Shown here one piece after another: positions 37,833 through 46,648 of a DNA stretch of 64,000 bases. The first letter of the stretch is position 1; the number at the start of each line of letters is the position of its first letter. A program made the translations under genes and the position numbers. Below the pieces are notes generated by a model that was given only the letters and a program-made list of their open reading frames with translations, had not been told where the DNA came from and made no database searches. Source of the DNA: DATBLE01 sp963808815 (GTDB lineage Bacteria; Actinomycetota; Thermoleophilia; Gaiellales; Gaiellaceae); NCBI GenBank assembly GCA_963808815.1, contig CAWEGI010000014.1:310001-374000 (forward strand). The letters are read 5' to 3'.

Positions 37833-39190
37833 TGAGCGAGAGCCTCGAGCTCGCCGAGCGCGCGCTCGCGCTCGCCGACGGCGACGCGGCCGAGGCGGTC
37901 GTCAGGTCCGAGCGGTCCGGCTTCGCCCGCTACGCGGCGGGTGAGGTGCACCAGCCGACATTGATCGACGACACGGTCGTCCAGCTCCGGGTGATCCGTG
38001 ACGGACGCTCCGGCTCCGCGAGCACGAATCGCATCGACGACGAGGGGCTGGCGGACCTCGCCGGCCGAGCCGCGGGCGCCGCCGCCAGCGCCGATCCCGA
38101 TCCCGAGCTCGCTCCGCTCGCTCCCCCGGCAGGGCTGCCCGAGGTCGAGGGGTACGACGAGGCGACCGCCGCCCTGGGAGCGGACGACCAGGCGAGGGTC
38201 GCCGAGGCCGCGATCGCCGCCTCCGACAGCTTCGGGCTGTACGGGTTCTTCACCAGCGGCGTCTGCGAGGTGGCCATTGCCTCGACCACGGGGCTCCGCG
38301 CCCACGAGCGTACGACCGACGCAACCTGCCTCGCGCTGGCCGCCGCCGAAGGAGCCTCCGGCTACGCGGAGCGGACTGCCTGGCGGGCCGGGGAGATCGA
38401 CCCGGGTGCAGTCGCCCGCGAAGCCGTGGCCAAGGCGGAGCGTACGCGTGGGGCGGTCGACGCGCCGCCGGCTCGGTACCGCGCCGTTCTCGAGCCGTAC
38501 GCGATCGCCGAGCTCCTCTACTACAGCGCCTTCGACATGTTCAACGGCCAGGCGCTGCTCGAGGAGCGCAGCTGGTTCGCGGGCCGGATCGGCGAGCACG
38601 CGTTCGACCCGAAGGTGACGCTCGTCGACGACGCCCTCGATCCCCGCGGTCTCCCCCGCGCCTTCGACTTCGAGGGAACGCCGAAGCAGCGCGTCGTGCT
38701 GGTCGAGGAGGGCGTCATCCGCGACACCGTCTGGGACCGGGACACGGCCACACGCGCCGGGCGCGACTCGACGGGTCACGCTCTGCCGCTCGCCGCCCGT
38801 GCCGAGGGCGCGGTCGCGACGGCGGTGTTCATGTCGCCAGGCGAGGCCGAATCGACCGAAGAGCTCGCCGAGCTCGTCGGCGACGGCCTCTACATCACGC
38901 GTCTCCACTACCTCGGCGTGGTCAACTCGCGTGAGGGCGTGATCACCGGCATGACGAAGGACGGGACGTTCCGGATCCGCGACGGCAAGGTGGCGGAGCC
39001 GCTCGTCAACCTCCGCTTCACGGTGGCGATGCCGGAGCTGCTGGCCGACGTGCCGGGGCTGACCCGCGAAACGCTGCTCGTCAGCGAAAGCGATTTCTAC
39101 GACGAGCGGTGGGCGTACGGCTACCGTGTCCCCGCCATCGCCACCGCCTGCTTCAACGTCACCGGGTCCGGCTCGGGACCCGGCCTCTGA
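37832..39190 (+). CDS. pmbA: TldD/PmbA family protein, PmbA/TldE-like partner
   Basis: This 452-residue paralogue of TldD lacks the HExxxH motif, as TldE/PmbA proteins do. It has the family core (FDFEGTPKQRVVLVEEGVIR, LHYLGVVNSREGVITGMTKD, GTFRIRDGKVAEPLVNLRFT). It is expected to form a heterodimer with the upstream TldD. The frame is intact. It is followed eight bases later by a secreted SGNH hydrolase gene, which may be read on the same transcript. Confidence 0.9.
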   Translation: MSESLELAERALALADGDAAEAVVRSERSGFARYAAGEVHQPTLIDDTVVQLRVIRDGRSGSASTNRIDDEGLADLAGRAAGAAASADPDPELAPLAPPAGLPEVEGYDEATAALGADDQARVAEAAIAASDSFGLYGFFTSGVCEVAIASTTGLRAHERTTDATCLALAAAEGASGYAERTAWRAGEIDPGAVAREAVAKAERTRGAVDAPPARYRAVLEPYAIAELLYYSAFDMFNGQALLEERSWFAGRIGEHAFDPKVTLVDDALDPRGLPRAFDFEGTPKQRVVLVEEGVIRDTVWDRDTATRAGRDSTGHALPLAARAEGAVATAVFMSPGEAESTEELAELVGDGLYITRLHYLGVVNSREGVITGMTKDGTFRIRDGKVAEPLVNLRFTVAMPELLADVPGLTRETLLVSESDFYDERWAYGYRVPAIATACFNVTGSGSGPGL

Positions 39191-39197
39191 GCCCGGC

Positions 39198-40563
39198 GTG
39201 CTGCGCGCGCTCGTCGCCGCACTCGCCGCTGCGCTCGTGCTCGGTCCGGCGGGCGCGATCGGCGCGAGCCCGCCGGTCCACCTGACGCTCGACTACCGGA
39301 TCCCGCCCCGGTACGGGCTCGACCAGAACCGCGATGGGCTCGTCGACTCGATCACCACCTCCGCCCAGGTGAGCCCCACCGCATGGTCGGCCCTCGTCAC
39401 GCTGCGCTGGCCGAACGGCGGGCTCTGCACCGGGACGTACCGCTGGACCGTCGGCGGGAAGCCGGCCGCGTTCGTCCAGCAGCGAAACCGCGTCACCGGG
39501 CTGCCGACCTGCACCTTCGCCTTCACGCGGTTCGCCGCGCTCGACCGCCCTTACCGCGTGAGCGTCGCGGCGACGCGTGCCGGGGCCGCCGGCAAAGGGC
39601 AGGTGAACGTGACGATCCGCGACCTCCTGGTCGTCGGGCTCGGCGACTCGACCGCTTCCGGCGAGGGCAATCCCGACCACGGCGTCGCGGTCGTGCGCTG
39701 GCAGGATCGCCGCTGCCATCGCTCGGCAAAGGGGTTCGAGGCACAGACGGCCGCGCGGCTCGAGTCGGCGAGCGCGAAGAACTCGGTGACGTTCGTCCCG
39801 CTCGCCTGCTCCGGGGCGTCGATCGCGACCGGGATGCTCGCTCCGTACGCGGGGATCGCGCCGTCGGGCGGGGTCCTGCTGCCGCCCCAGGTCGACGCGA
39901 TGAAGCCACTGATCGGCGCCCGGCGGGTCGACGCCGTCCTCGTCAGCATCGGGATCAACGACCTCGGCTTCGGCAACGTCGCCCGGTTCTGCTTCGACGA
40001 CGGCGTCGACGCGGCGGCCGCCGCTTCGGTCGACTGCTGGAACAAGCCCTACCCGACGGCGTCGTCGCCGACCACGCTCCAGGCGTTCGTCCGCGCCCGC
40101 GCGGCCGCCCTGCCCGAGCGCTACGCGCGGCTCGCCGATGGGTTCGACAAGGCGGGCATCCCGGCATCGAAGATCTACGTCACGGAGTACCCGGACGCGA
40201 CGCGAGACGCGCGCGGTCTGACCTGCGACCCGCTCATCCCCTACCTGGACAGCAGGCCGTTCGGATACACCGTCCGCGGCACGATCACGCGGGCGGAGGC
40301 GGCCGAGGCCGAGCAGGAGCTGGTCGTCGCGGTGAACACCGCGCTGAAGGCCGCGGCCTCGACCTACGGCTGGCACCTCGTCTCGGGGATCGCGGCGCAG
40401 TCGGCAACGCACGGCCTCTGCGCGGCGCGGCCGTGGTTCGTCGGGGTCTACGAATCGCTGGTCGACGCAGCACGACGTGCTCGGGACGCTGCACCCGAAC
40501 GCGCAGGGCCAGCAGGCAGCAGCTGCGCTCGTCTACGGCGCGCTGAAGCCCGCACTCGGGTAG
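39198..40563 (+). CDS. Secreted SGNH/GDSL-type hydrolase, one frameshift
   Basis: Residues 1-25 form a signal peptide. After a beta-rich N-terminal region, the hydrolase domain shows block I GLGDSTASGEGN with the catalytic Ser, the Gly in ACSGASIA, block III VSIGINDLGFGN, and the catalytic Asp-x-His in LGTLHPNAQGQQ. The frame changes near 40468, where removing one G rejoins YESL-STQHDVLGTLHP; the length is 3n+1. These enzymes act on lipids or acetylated polysaccharides. The start is a GTG at 39198. Confidence 0.85.
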
Positions 40564-40573
40564 GTAACTCGGC

Positions 40574-40792
40574 CTAGAGCAGGCGGAAGAGCGCGACCGT
40601 GCAGATCGCGAACCCGATCGCGACAGCCACGGTCAGGCGCGTGAGGTTGCGCTCGACGATGTGCGTGCCGCCCTGCGACGCCGGCGTGAAGCCCATGCCG
40701 CCGAAGCCGGTGTCGCGGCCGGAGTGCATGAGGATCAGCCCGATCAGCGCGATCGAGAGCAACACCTGGAGAACAGCGACGAACTGGACCAC
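40574..40792 (-). CDS. secG: Preprotein translocase subunit SecG
   Basis: This 72-residue protein has the SecG pattern: a first membrane helix (QFVAVLQVLLSIALIGLILM), the conserved loop HSGRDTGFGGMG and GGTHIVERNLTRLT, and a second helix (VAVAIGFAICTVALF). SecG assists SecYE in export of unfolded proteins. It is convergent with the SGNH hydrolase gene, ten bases away. Confidence 0.92.
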   Translation of the reverse strand: MVQFVAVLQVLLSIALIGLILMHSGRDTGFGGMGFTPASQGGTHIVERNLTRLTVAVAIGFAICTVALFRLL

Positions 40793-40848
40793 CCCCGCAT
40801 CGTAGCCGCGTGCGACCGCCTTGGCAGGTTACGGCCGTTCCTGCCTGG

Positions 40849-40870
40849 ACAGACCCCTCGGGGTCCGTCG
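40849..40870 (-). terminator. Hairpin after the single-domain receiver gene
   Basis: An inverted repeat with one mismatch (GACAGACCCC / GGGGTCCGTC) begins at the stop codon. A second inverted repeat (GGCAGG ... CCTGCC, 40823-40845, with CGGCCG in its centre) follows. Together they separate this gene from secG. Confidence 0.5.
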
Positions 40871-40871
40871 C

Positions 40872-41237
40872 TCAAGCGGCGGCGTCGAGGATCGCGACGA
40901 CCAGTTCGGCCGCGATCTTGTCCTTGGTCATGTAGCCGGACGCCCCGGCCGTGCGGGCGGCCTCGACGTCCTCCTGGGCGTCGGAGCCCGTGACCATCAG
41001 CACCCGCGCGTCCGGCCGCGTGGCGACGATCCTGCGCGTGGCCTCCACGCCGTTCAGCCCGGGCATGCTGATGTCCATCAGCACCACGTCAGGCTCCAGG
41101 TCGTCCGCCTGCGTGACCGCCTCGTCCCCCGACTCCGCGAGGCCGACGACCTCGATCCGCTCGTCGGTGGACAGCATCGCGCGCACGGCCTCGGCGAAGA
41201 GACGGTGATCGTCTGCGATCAACACTCTGACTGACAC
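40872..41237 (-). CDS. Single-domain response regulator (receiver only)
   Basis: This 121-residue protein consists only of a receiver domain: acidic pair at 9-10, phosphoacceptor Asp55 in VVLMDISMPG, Thr/Ser in LMVTGSD and Lys in YMTKDK. It resembles the receiver of NarL regulators, but a stop replaces the linker and helix-turn-helix. It may act in phosphotransfer or by protein contact. The GTG start has GGAGG upstream. No kinase gene is adjacent. Confidence 0.88.
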   Translation of the reverse strand: MSVRVLIADDHRLFAEAVRAMLSTDERIEVVGLAESGDEAVTQADDLEPDVVLMDISMPGLNGVEATRRIVATRPDARVLMVTGSDAQEDVEAARTAGASGYMTKDKIAAELVVAILDAAA

Positions 41238-41285
41238 GGCCCTCCAATTGGAACAGAATCGGTCGAGAATGGGAAGGGGTGACCG

Positions 41286-41522
41286 TTGAGAGACGAAGCC
41301 GAGCACGACGCCGACAACGACGTCCGTGAGCGGATCCAGAAGCTCCTGATCACCGGCGACAACCGGCTGAAGCAGGGGGTCGCGCCCGACAAGGTGCGGG
41401 CGACCTACGAGCAGGCGCTCACCCTCGCCCGTGAAGCGGGCCTCGAGGACCGGATCGGGCCGCTCGTCGAGATCAGACTCGCCGACCTCGATCGGCTGCA
41501 GAAACGATCCTCTACTAGCTGA
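41286..41522 (+). CDS. Small helical protein of unknown function
   Basis: This 78-residue protein appears mostly helical, with a TPR-like stretch (DKVRATYEQALTLAREAGL). Codon use favours G/C endings. The likely start is the TTG at 41286, with a GGAAGGGG purine tract upstream. It is divergent from the single-domain receiver across 48 bases that contain the palindrome CCAATTGG. A shared regulatory role is possible. Confidence 0.6.
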   Translation: MRDEAEHDADNDVRERIQKLLITGDNRLKQGVAPDKVRATYEQALTLAREAGLEDRIGPLVEIRLADLDRLQKRSSTS

Positions 41523-41594
41523 TCCATCCGGACCCCCTGCGACCCTGAGGGCCGACCGCTTCCAACCGCTGCGCGGGATCAAGGAGACCCTTCA

Positions 41595-42332
41595 ATGAAC
41601 AAGCAGATTCAACAGTTGCTGGCCGAGGTCTTCGGCACCTTCGTGCTGGTGTTCATCGGCTCCACCGCCATCGCCGCCTGGGGCTCGGGTGCAGGTGGCG
41701 TGGCTCCCTTCGCCTTCGGTCTCGGCCTGATCGCGGCCCTCTACATGTTCGGCGAGACCTCCGGGGGGCACTTCAACCCCATCGTCTCGCTGGCCATGTT
41801 CCTCGACCGGCGCATGGGCGCGCGTGAAGTCGTGCCCTACTGGATCGCGCAGTTCGCCGGAGCGGTTCTCGCCGCGCTTGCGCTGCTGCTGATGTCGTCC
41901 AGCAAAGACGTCGCTCTGGCCGCGACGGTGCCGGGGTCGCACGGAGTCCGCGGAGCCTTCTTCGCCGAGCTCTTCTGCTCCGCACTCTTCATGATCGTCA
42001 TCCTCGCGGTGACGAAGAGCGAGTCATCGCGGAGCACCGTCTTCGTCGCGATCGGACTGACGCTGCTGGCGATCCACTGGGCGATCGTCCCGTTCAGCGG
42101 CTCGTCGGTGAACCCGGCGCGCAGCTTCGGCACCGCCCTGGTCGGCAACAAGTGGACGGACTTCTGGATCTACATCATCGCCCCGCCGCTCGGAGCGATC
42201 CTGGGCTGGCTGATCTACACGGTCGTCGTCAAGGGCCGCACGGACATCCGTAGCGACCTCGAGGCGATGCGCACCGACCTCTCCCGCCCCGGACCCGATC
42301 CCGGGTCGCCCGGCGGCACCGCCGCCTCCTAG
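41595..42332 (+). CDS. Aquaporin (MIP family)
   Basis: This 245-residue channel has six membrane helices and two half-helices. The second NPA box is intact (SSVNPARSFG, Asn at 173), but the first reads NPI (GGHFNPIVS, residues 61-63). The second-half arginine of the selectivity filter follows NPA. An ABC of residues typical of glycerol facilitators is not obvious, so water or another small solute is likely. AAGGAGA precedes the ATG. The C-terminal tail is cytoplasmic and polar. It overlaps the opposing glycosyltransferase gene by four bases. Confidence 0.9.
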   Translation: MNKQIQQLLAEVFGTFVLVFIGSTAIAAWGSGAGGVAPFAFGLGLIAALYMFGETSGGHFNPIVSLAMFLDRRMGAREVVPYWIAQFAGAVLAALALLLMSSSKDVALAATVPGSHGVRGAFFAELFCSALFMIVILAVTKSESSRSTVFVAIGLTLLAIHWAIVPFSGSSVNPARSFGTALVGNKWTDFWIYIIAPPLGAILGWLIYTVVVKGRTDIRSDLEAMRTDLSRPGPDPGSPGGTAAS

Positions 42333-43337
42333 CTTCCCCTCCTGGAGAGGGTCGCGCCCGCGGCCCTCTCCAGGATCGCCTCGATCCGCTCGGCCTGGCG
42401 GCCGACGTCGTGCTCGCGGGCGGCCGCGATCGCCGCCTCGTTCGGGCACGGGAGCGCGGCGGCGCGGCGGAGCCCGTCGAGGATCGCGTCCTCGTCGAGC
42501 GGATCGACCAGCACGCCCGCCTCGGGCGGAACGAACTCCGGGGGGCCGCCGACGTTGGTGGCGACGACGGGCCGCCCGGCAGCCAGCGCTTCGAGCAGAG
42601 CCTGGCCGAACGGCTCCACGAGGCTCGGGCCGCAGACGACGCGGGCGGCGGCGAGGCGCTCGGGGATGCCGTCGTGCGGGACGTGCCCGGCGAGCTCGAT
42701 CCCCGGCCGGCTGCTCGAGCTGCGGCCGCAGCGGGCCGTCGCCCACGAACGTGAGGGTGCCCTCGCCGAGCCGCTCGAAGGCGTTGGCCAGCCGGAGGAC
42801 GTTCTTGCGCTCGGTCAGCGAGCCGACACAGAGGTAGGCCGGAGGACCCGCGGGCGCGGGAGCGGGTCGGAACAGCTCGAGGTCGACGCCGCAGTCGACG
42901 ACCTCGACCTTGCCGCGCGCATCCGGGACCTTCGCCTCCAGCTCGCGGCGGAGCCAGTCGGAGACTGCGACGACGGCGGCCGCGCGGCGGACGACATGAC
43001 GGGTGGCGGTGGCGATCCCGGCGCGGGTGCCGACGTTGGCGACGTCCTGGCCGTGTGCGGTGACCACGAGCGGTGCGCGCGACGCGAGCGCACCGACGAG
43101 ACCGGCCGGGACGAGGAAGTGGGCGTATACGACGTCCGGCCGGAAGCTGCGGGCCGCGACCCTCGCATCGCGGAACAGGCGGACCGACCGCGCATGGCCG
43201 CCTGCACGGGTGTCGATCACGGCTCGTGCGAACCGGTGCCCGCGCTCTTCGAGCGCTTGCTCGAGCTGGGCGACGAAGACGCCGAGGTCCGGGTCGTCCG
43301 GCCCCGGGTACATCTGGGAGACGAGCAGGATCCTCAT
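42329..43337 (-). CDS. Glycosyltransferase family 4, one frameshift
   Basis: This protein of about 335 residues has a GT-B fold. The N-terminal domain starts RILLVSQMYPGPDDPDLGVF and contains VYAHFLVPAGLVGALAS and the linker VDCGVDLELF. The C-terminal GT4 domain shows YLCVGSLTERKNVLRL and the EX7E nucleotide-sugar motif (EPFGQALLEALAAGRPVV). The frame changes near 42712; removing one base gives SRPGIELAGHVPHD. It probably transfers a sugar from a nucleotide donor to an envelope glycan or lipid. The acceptor is unknown. Confidence 0.88.
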
Positions 43338-43393
43338 GCGGTCACGTGGCCCACGGAGAGAGGCCGAAGGCCGAGTCCCCACAGCCGGGCACG

Positions 43394-44974
43394 TCAGGCG
43401 TGCCGGGCGTCGTACGTGCCCCACTCCGAGCGGAGCACTTCGCAGATCTCACCGACCGTACAGCGGGCGCGCAACGCCTCGCGCATCGGCGGAAGCAGGT
43501 TCTCGTCGGTGCCGGACACACGCCGCACCTCGGCCAGCGCCCGCTCCGCGGACGCGGCGTCCCGCTGGGCCCTGACGCCTGCCATCCGCTCGAGCTGGCG
43601 CCGCTCGATCTCGGGGTCGAGGCGATGGAGCTCGATCTGCTCGCCGTCGTCCTCCACGAACTCGTTCACCCCCACGATCACGCGCTCGCCCTCCTCCACC
43701 TGCTGCGCGTACCGGTAGGCCGCCTCCTCGATCTCCGCCTGGACGAAGCCCTGCTCGATCGCGACGACCGCGCCGCCGCGTTCCTCCACCCGGTCGACCA
43801 GCTCGAGGGCCCGCGCCTCGAGCTCCGCGGTCAGCTCCTCGAGGAAGTAGGCGCCTCCGAACGGATCGGCGGTGTCGGTCGCGCCGACCTCGTGCCGAAG
43901 GATCTGCTGGGTGCGCAGCGCGATGCGCGCCGCGTGTTCCGTCGGCAGCGCCAGAGCCTCGTCGAACGAGTTCGTGTGCAGCGACTGGGCGCCGCCGCAG
44001 ACCGCGGAGAGCGCCTGGATCGCGACCCGCACGATGTTGTTCTCGGGCTGTTGGGCAGTCAGCGTCGAGCCGCCGGTCTGCGCGTGGAAGCGCAGCGCCA
44101 GCGCGCGCTCGTTCGTCACCCCGAGCCGCTCGCGCAGGAGCCTCGCCCACAGGCGCCGAGCGGCCCGGAACTTCGCCACCTCCTGGAAGAAGTGGTTGTG
44201 GGCGTTGAAGAAGAAGGAGAGCCGCTCGCCGAAGTCGTCCGGCGAGAGGCCCGCGTCGATCGCCGCCCGATAGTAGGCGAGGCCGTTCGCGAGCGTGAAG
44301 CCGATCTCCTGGACGGCGGTCGAGCCGGCCTCGCGGATGTGGTACCCCGAGATCGAGATGACGTTCCAGCTGGGCAGCCGCTCCGCGCAGTAGGCGAAGA
44401 GATCGGTGGTCAGACGCATCGACGGCTGCGGCGGAAAGATGTAGTTCCCGCGGGCGGCGTACTCCTTGAGAATGTCGTTCTGGACGGTGCCGCGGAGACG
44501 CTCGCCCGGCACCGCCTGCCCCTCGGCGACGAGCTCGTAGAGCAGCAGCAGCAGCGAAGCAGGGGCGTTGATCGTCATCGAAGTGGAGACCTCGCCGAGC
44601 GGAATCCCGTCGAAGAGCAGCTCCATGTCGGCGAGCGAGTCGATCGCGACTCCGGTCCGCCCCACCTCGCCGGCCGCGCGCGGGTCGTCGGAATCGAGCC
44701 CGAGCTGGGTCGGCAGGTCGAACGCAGTCGAGAGCCCGGTCTGGCCGCGCTGGAGCAGGTAGCGGAAGCGCGCGTTCGTCTCCTCGGCGGAGCCGAACCC
44801 GGCGTACTGGCGGATCGTCCACGGCCGCCCGCGGTACATCGTCGGGTACGGGCCGCGGGTGTACGGGAACTCGCCGGGCAGCTCGGCCTCGAGCCCGGCC
44901 ACGTCGTCCGCGGTGTAGACGGGCCTGACCTCGATCCCGGAGTCGGTCTCGCACCGGTCGCCCGCAGTCGCCAC
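43394..44974 (-). CDS. Acyl-CoA mutase large subunit (methylmalonyl-CoA mutase N-terminal type)
   Basis: This 526-residue TIM-barrel subunit lacks the B12-binding domain, which must come from a separate small subunit not in this window. Motifs include TIRQYAGFGSAEETNARFRY with the conserved Tyr, TAFDLPTQLGLDSDDP, FPPQPSMRL with the Arg, and SISGYHIREAG with the Tyr-His pair. They support radical rearrangement of acyl-CoA such as methylmalonyl- or isobutyryl-CoA. DSDDP replaces the usual DSDHP. The likely start is the GTG at 44974, 37 bases from the divergent ABC transporter start. Confidence 0.88.
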   Translation of the reverse strand: MATAGDRCETDSGIEVRPVYTADDVAGLEAELPGEFPYTRGPYPTMYRGRPWTIRQYAGFGSAEETNARFRYLLQRGQTGLSTAFDLPTQLGLDSDDPRAAGEVGRTGVAIDSLADMELLFDGIPLGEVSTSMTINAPASLLLLLYELVAEGQAVPGERLRGTVQNDILKEYAARGNYIFPPQPSMRLTTDLFAYCAERLPSWNVISISGYHIREAGSTAVQEIGFTLANGLAYYRAAIDAGLSPDDFGERLSFFFNAHNHFFQEVAKFRAARRLWARLLRERLGVTNERALALRFHAQTGGSTLTAQQPENNIVRVAIQALSAVCGGAQSLHTNSFDEALALPTEHAARIALRTQQILRHEVGATDTADPFGGAYFLEELTAELEARALELVDRVEERGGAVVAIEQGFVQAEIEEAAYRYAQQVEEGERVIVGVNEFVEDDGEQIELHRLDPEIERRQLERMAGVRAQRDAASAERALAEVRRVSGTDENLLPPMREALRARCTVGEICEVLRSEWGTYDARHA

Positions 44975-45011
44975 GATGCCACTGTACTTCGCTCTCCAAT
45001 AGGGTGGCACC

Positions 45012-45917
45012 ATGGCTCCGGTCGTCGTCGCCGAGTCGCTGACGAAGCGCTTCGGCAAGATCACCGCGGTCGAAGATCTCTCCTTTTCGCTCGAGCCGGG
45101 CACGATCACTGGATTTTTGGGACCGAACGGCGCCGGCAAGACGACCACCCTCAGGATGCTGCTCGGCCTCGCGAGACCGACCACCGGACGCGCGCTCGTG
45201 TTCGACCGGCCGTACGCCGCGCTGGACGGCCCGGCACGTCGCGTCGGCGCCGTGCTCGAGGCGACCGACTTCCACCCGGGGCGGTCCGGCCGCAATCACC
45301 TGCTGATCCTGTCCCGCGCCGCCGGCCTGCCCGACTCCCGCGTCGACGAGGTCATGGGTGTCGTCGAGCTGACGGGAGCGGCGAAGCGGCGCGTCAAGGG
45401 CTACTCGCTCGGCATGCGGCAGCGGCTGGGTCTCGCCGCCGCGCTCCTCGGCGAGCCCGAGCTGCTGATCCTCGACGAACCGGCGAACGGACTCGATCCC
45501 GAGGGCGTCCGCTGGCTGCGGGACTTCCTACGCGCCTTCGCCGCCGAGGGACGCACCGTCTTCGTCTCGAGCCACGTCCTCGCCGAGGTCGCGCAGACGG
45601 TCGACCAGGTGTTGATCATCAACCGGGGGCGGCTGGTCGTCGAGTCGCCGCTCGCCGAGCTCACCGCCCGCGTCGGCGGCGCCGTGCGTGTGCGCACGCC
45701 CCGCCAGGACGAGCTGGCGGCGAAGCTGCGCGCCGGCGGCCTCGAGCCGACGGAGACGGCCGACGGCGCCCTGCTCGTCCCCCTCACCGGCCGCGAACAG
45801 GTCGGCGACCTGGCCTTCGCAGCGGGCATCCCAGTCCACGAGCTGACCACTGAAGGGGCGTCCCTGGAGGAGGTCTTCCTCGAGCTGACGGCGGAGACGA
45901 CGGAGGCGGACGCGTGA
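45012..45917 (+). CDS. ABC transporter ATP-binding protein
   Basis: This 301-residue ATPase has Walker A GPNGAGKTT at about 38-46, signature YSLGMRQRLG, Walker B LLILDEPANGLDP and H-loop SSHVLAE. The C-terminal domain (VRVRTPRQDELAAKLRAGGL ... SLEEVFLELT) is that of CcmA/bacitracin- or antibiotic-type exporters. It is overlapped by the permease gene (GTGA), with which it forms an exporter of unknown substrate. Confidence 0.93.
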   Translation: MAPVVVAESLTKRFGKITAVEDLSFSLEPGTITGFLGPNGAGKTTTLRMLLGLARPTTGRALVFDRPYAALDGPARRVGAVLEATDFHPGRSGRNHLLILSRAAGLPDSRVDEVMGVVELTGAAKRRVKGYSLGMRQRLGLAAALLGEPELLILDEPANGLDPEGVRWLRDFLRAFAAEGRTVFVSSHVLAEVAQTVDQVLIINRGRLVVESPLAELTARVGGAVRVRTPRQDELAAKLRAGGLEPTETADGALLVPLTGREQVGDLAFAAGIPVHELTTEGASLEEVFLELTAETTEADA

Positions 45918-46648
45918 TCGACCAGTTCCGGTCCGAGCTGCTCAAGATCCGGTCGACGAGGACGACGCTGGGGCTGCTGCTGACGATGATCGCCCTCGTG
46001 CTCCTGTTCGGCCTCCTCGGCGGCCTCCTGACCAAGGCGAACGGACTCGACGAGGCCGGCGAGCAGCGGGACCAGCTCGGGATCGGGGGCATCGCGACCA
46101 TCTTCGCGGCGCTCGCAGGCGTGCTCGTCGTGACGAGCGAGTACCGGTTCGGGACGATCCGCCCGACGTTCGTCTTCACGCCGCGGAGGTGGCGGGTGGT
46201 CGGCGCGAAGCTGGTCGCGTCGACGGCGGCGGGATTGGCGCTGGCCGCGGTCGCGATCGGCCTGACGTGGGCGATCGGCGTGGCGATCCTCTCCGGTCGC
46301 GGCATCGCGCTTGCTCTCGACGCCGGGGACGTCCTGCTAATCGTGCTCGGCGGTTTCGCCGCGGCGGCCCTGTGGGGCGCGATCGGCGCCGGGCTCGGAT
46401 CGATCCTGCACAACCAGGTGGCGTCGGTGATCGCGCTGTTGGTCTGGGTGTTCGTGCTCGAGAACGTGCTCTTCGGTTTCGTGCCGTCGGTCGGTCGATT
46501 CGGGCCGGGCCACGCGGGCGACGCGCTCTCGGGCATGACCGGCGACCACCTGCTGCCGGCCGCGGCGGGCGGCGGGATGCTCGTCGCCTGGGCTGCGGCG
46601 CTCGGCGCCGCCGGGCTCGTGCTCACCGCCCGACGAGACGTCACCTAG
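45914..46648 (+). CDS. ABC transporter permease (ABC-2 type)
   Basis: This 244-residue protein has six predicted helices and the conserved beginning IDQFRSELLKIRSTRTTLGL, followed by EYRFGTIRPTFVFTPRRWRV, typical of ABC-2 permeases that pair with the upstream ATPase type. Start GTG overlaps the upstream stop by four bases. It is convergent with the next exporter gene, overlapping by four bases. Confidence 0.9.
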   Translation: MIDQFRSELLKIRSTRTTLGLLLTMIALVLLFGLLGGLLTKANGLDEAGEQRDQLGIGGIATIFAALAGVLVVTSEYRFGTIRPTFVFTPRRWRVVGAKLVASTAAGLALAAVAIGLTWAIGVAILSGRGIALALDAGDVLLIVLGGFAAAALWGAIGAGLGSILHNQVASVIALLVWVFVLENVLFGFVPSVGRFGPGHAGDALSGMTGDHLLPAAAGGGMLVAWAAALGAAGLVLTARRDVT

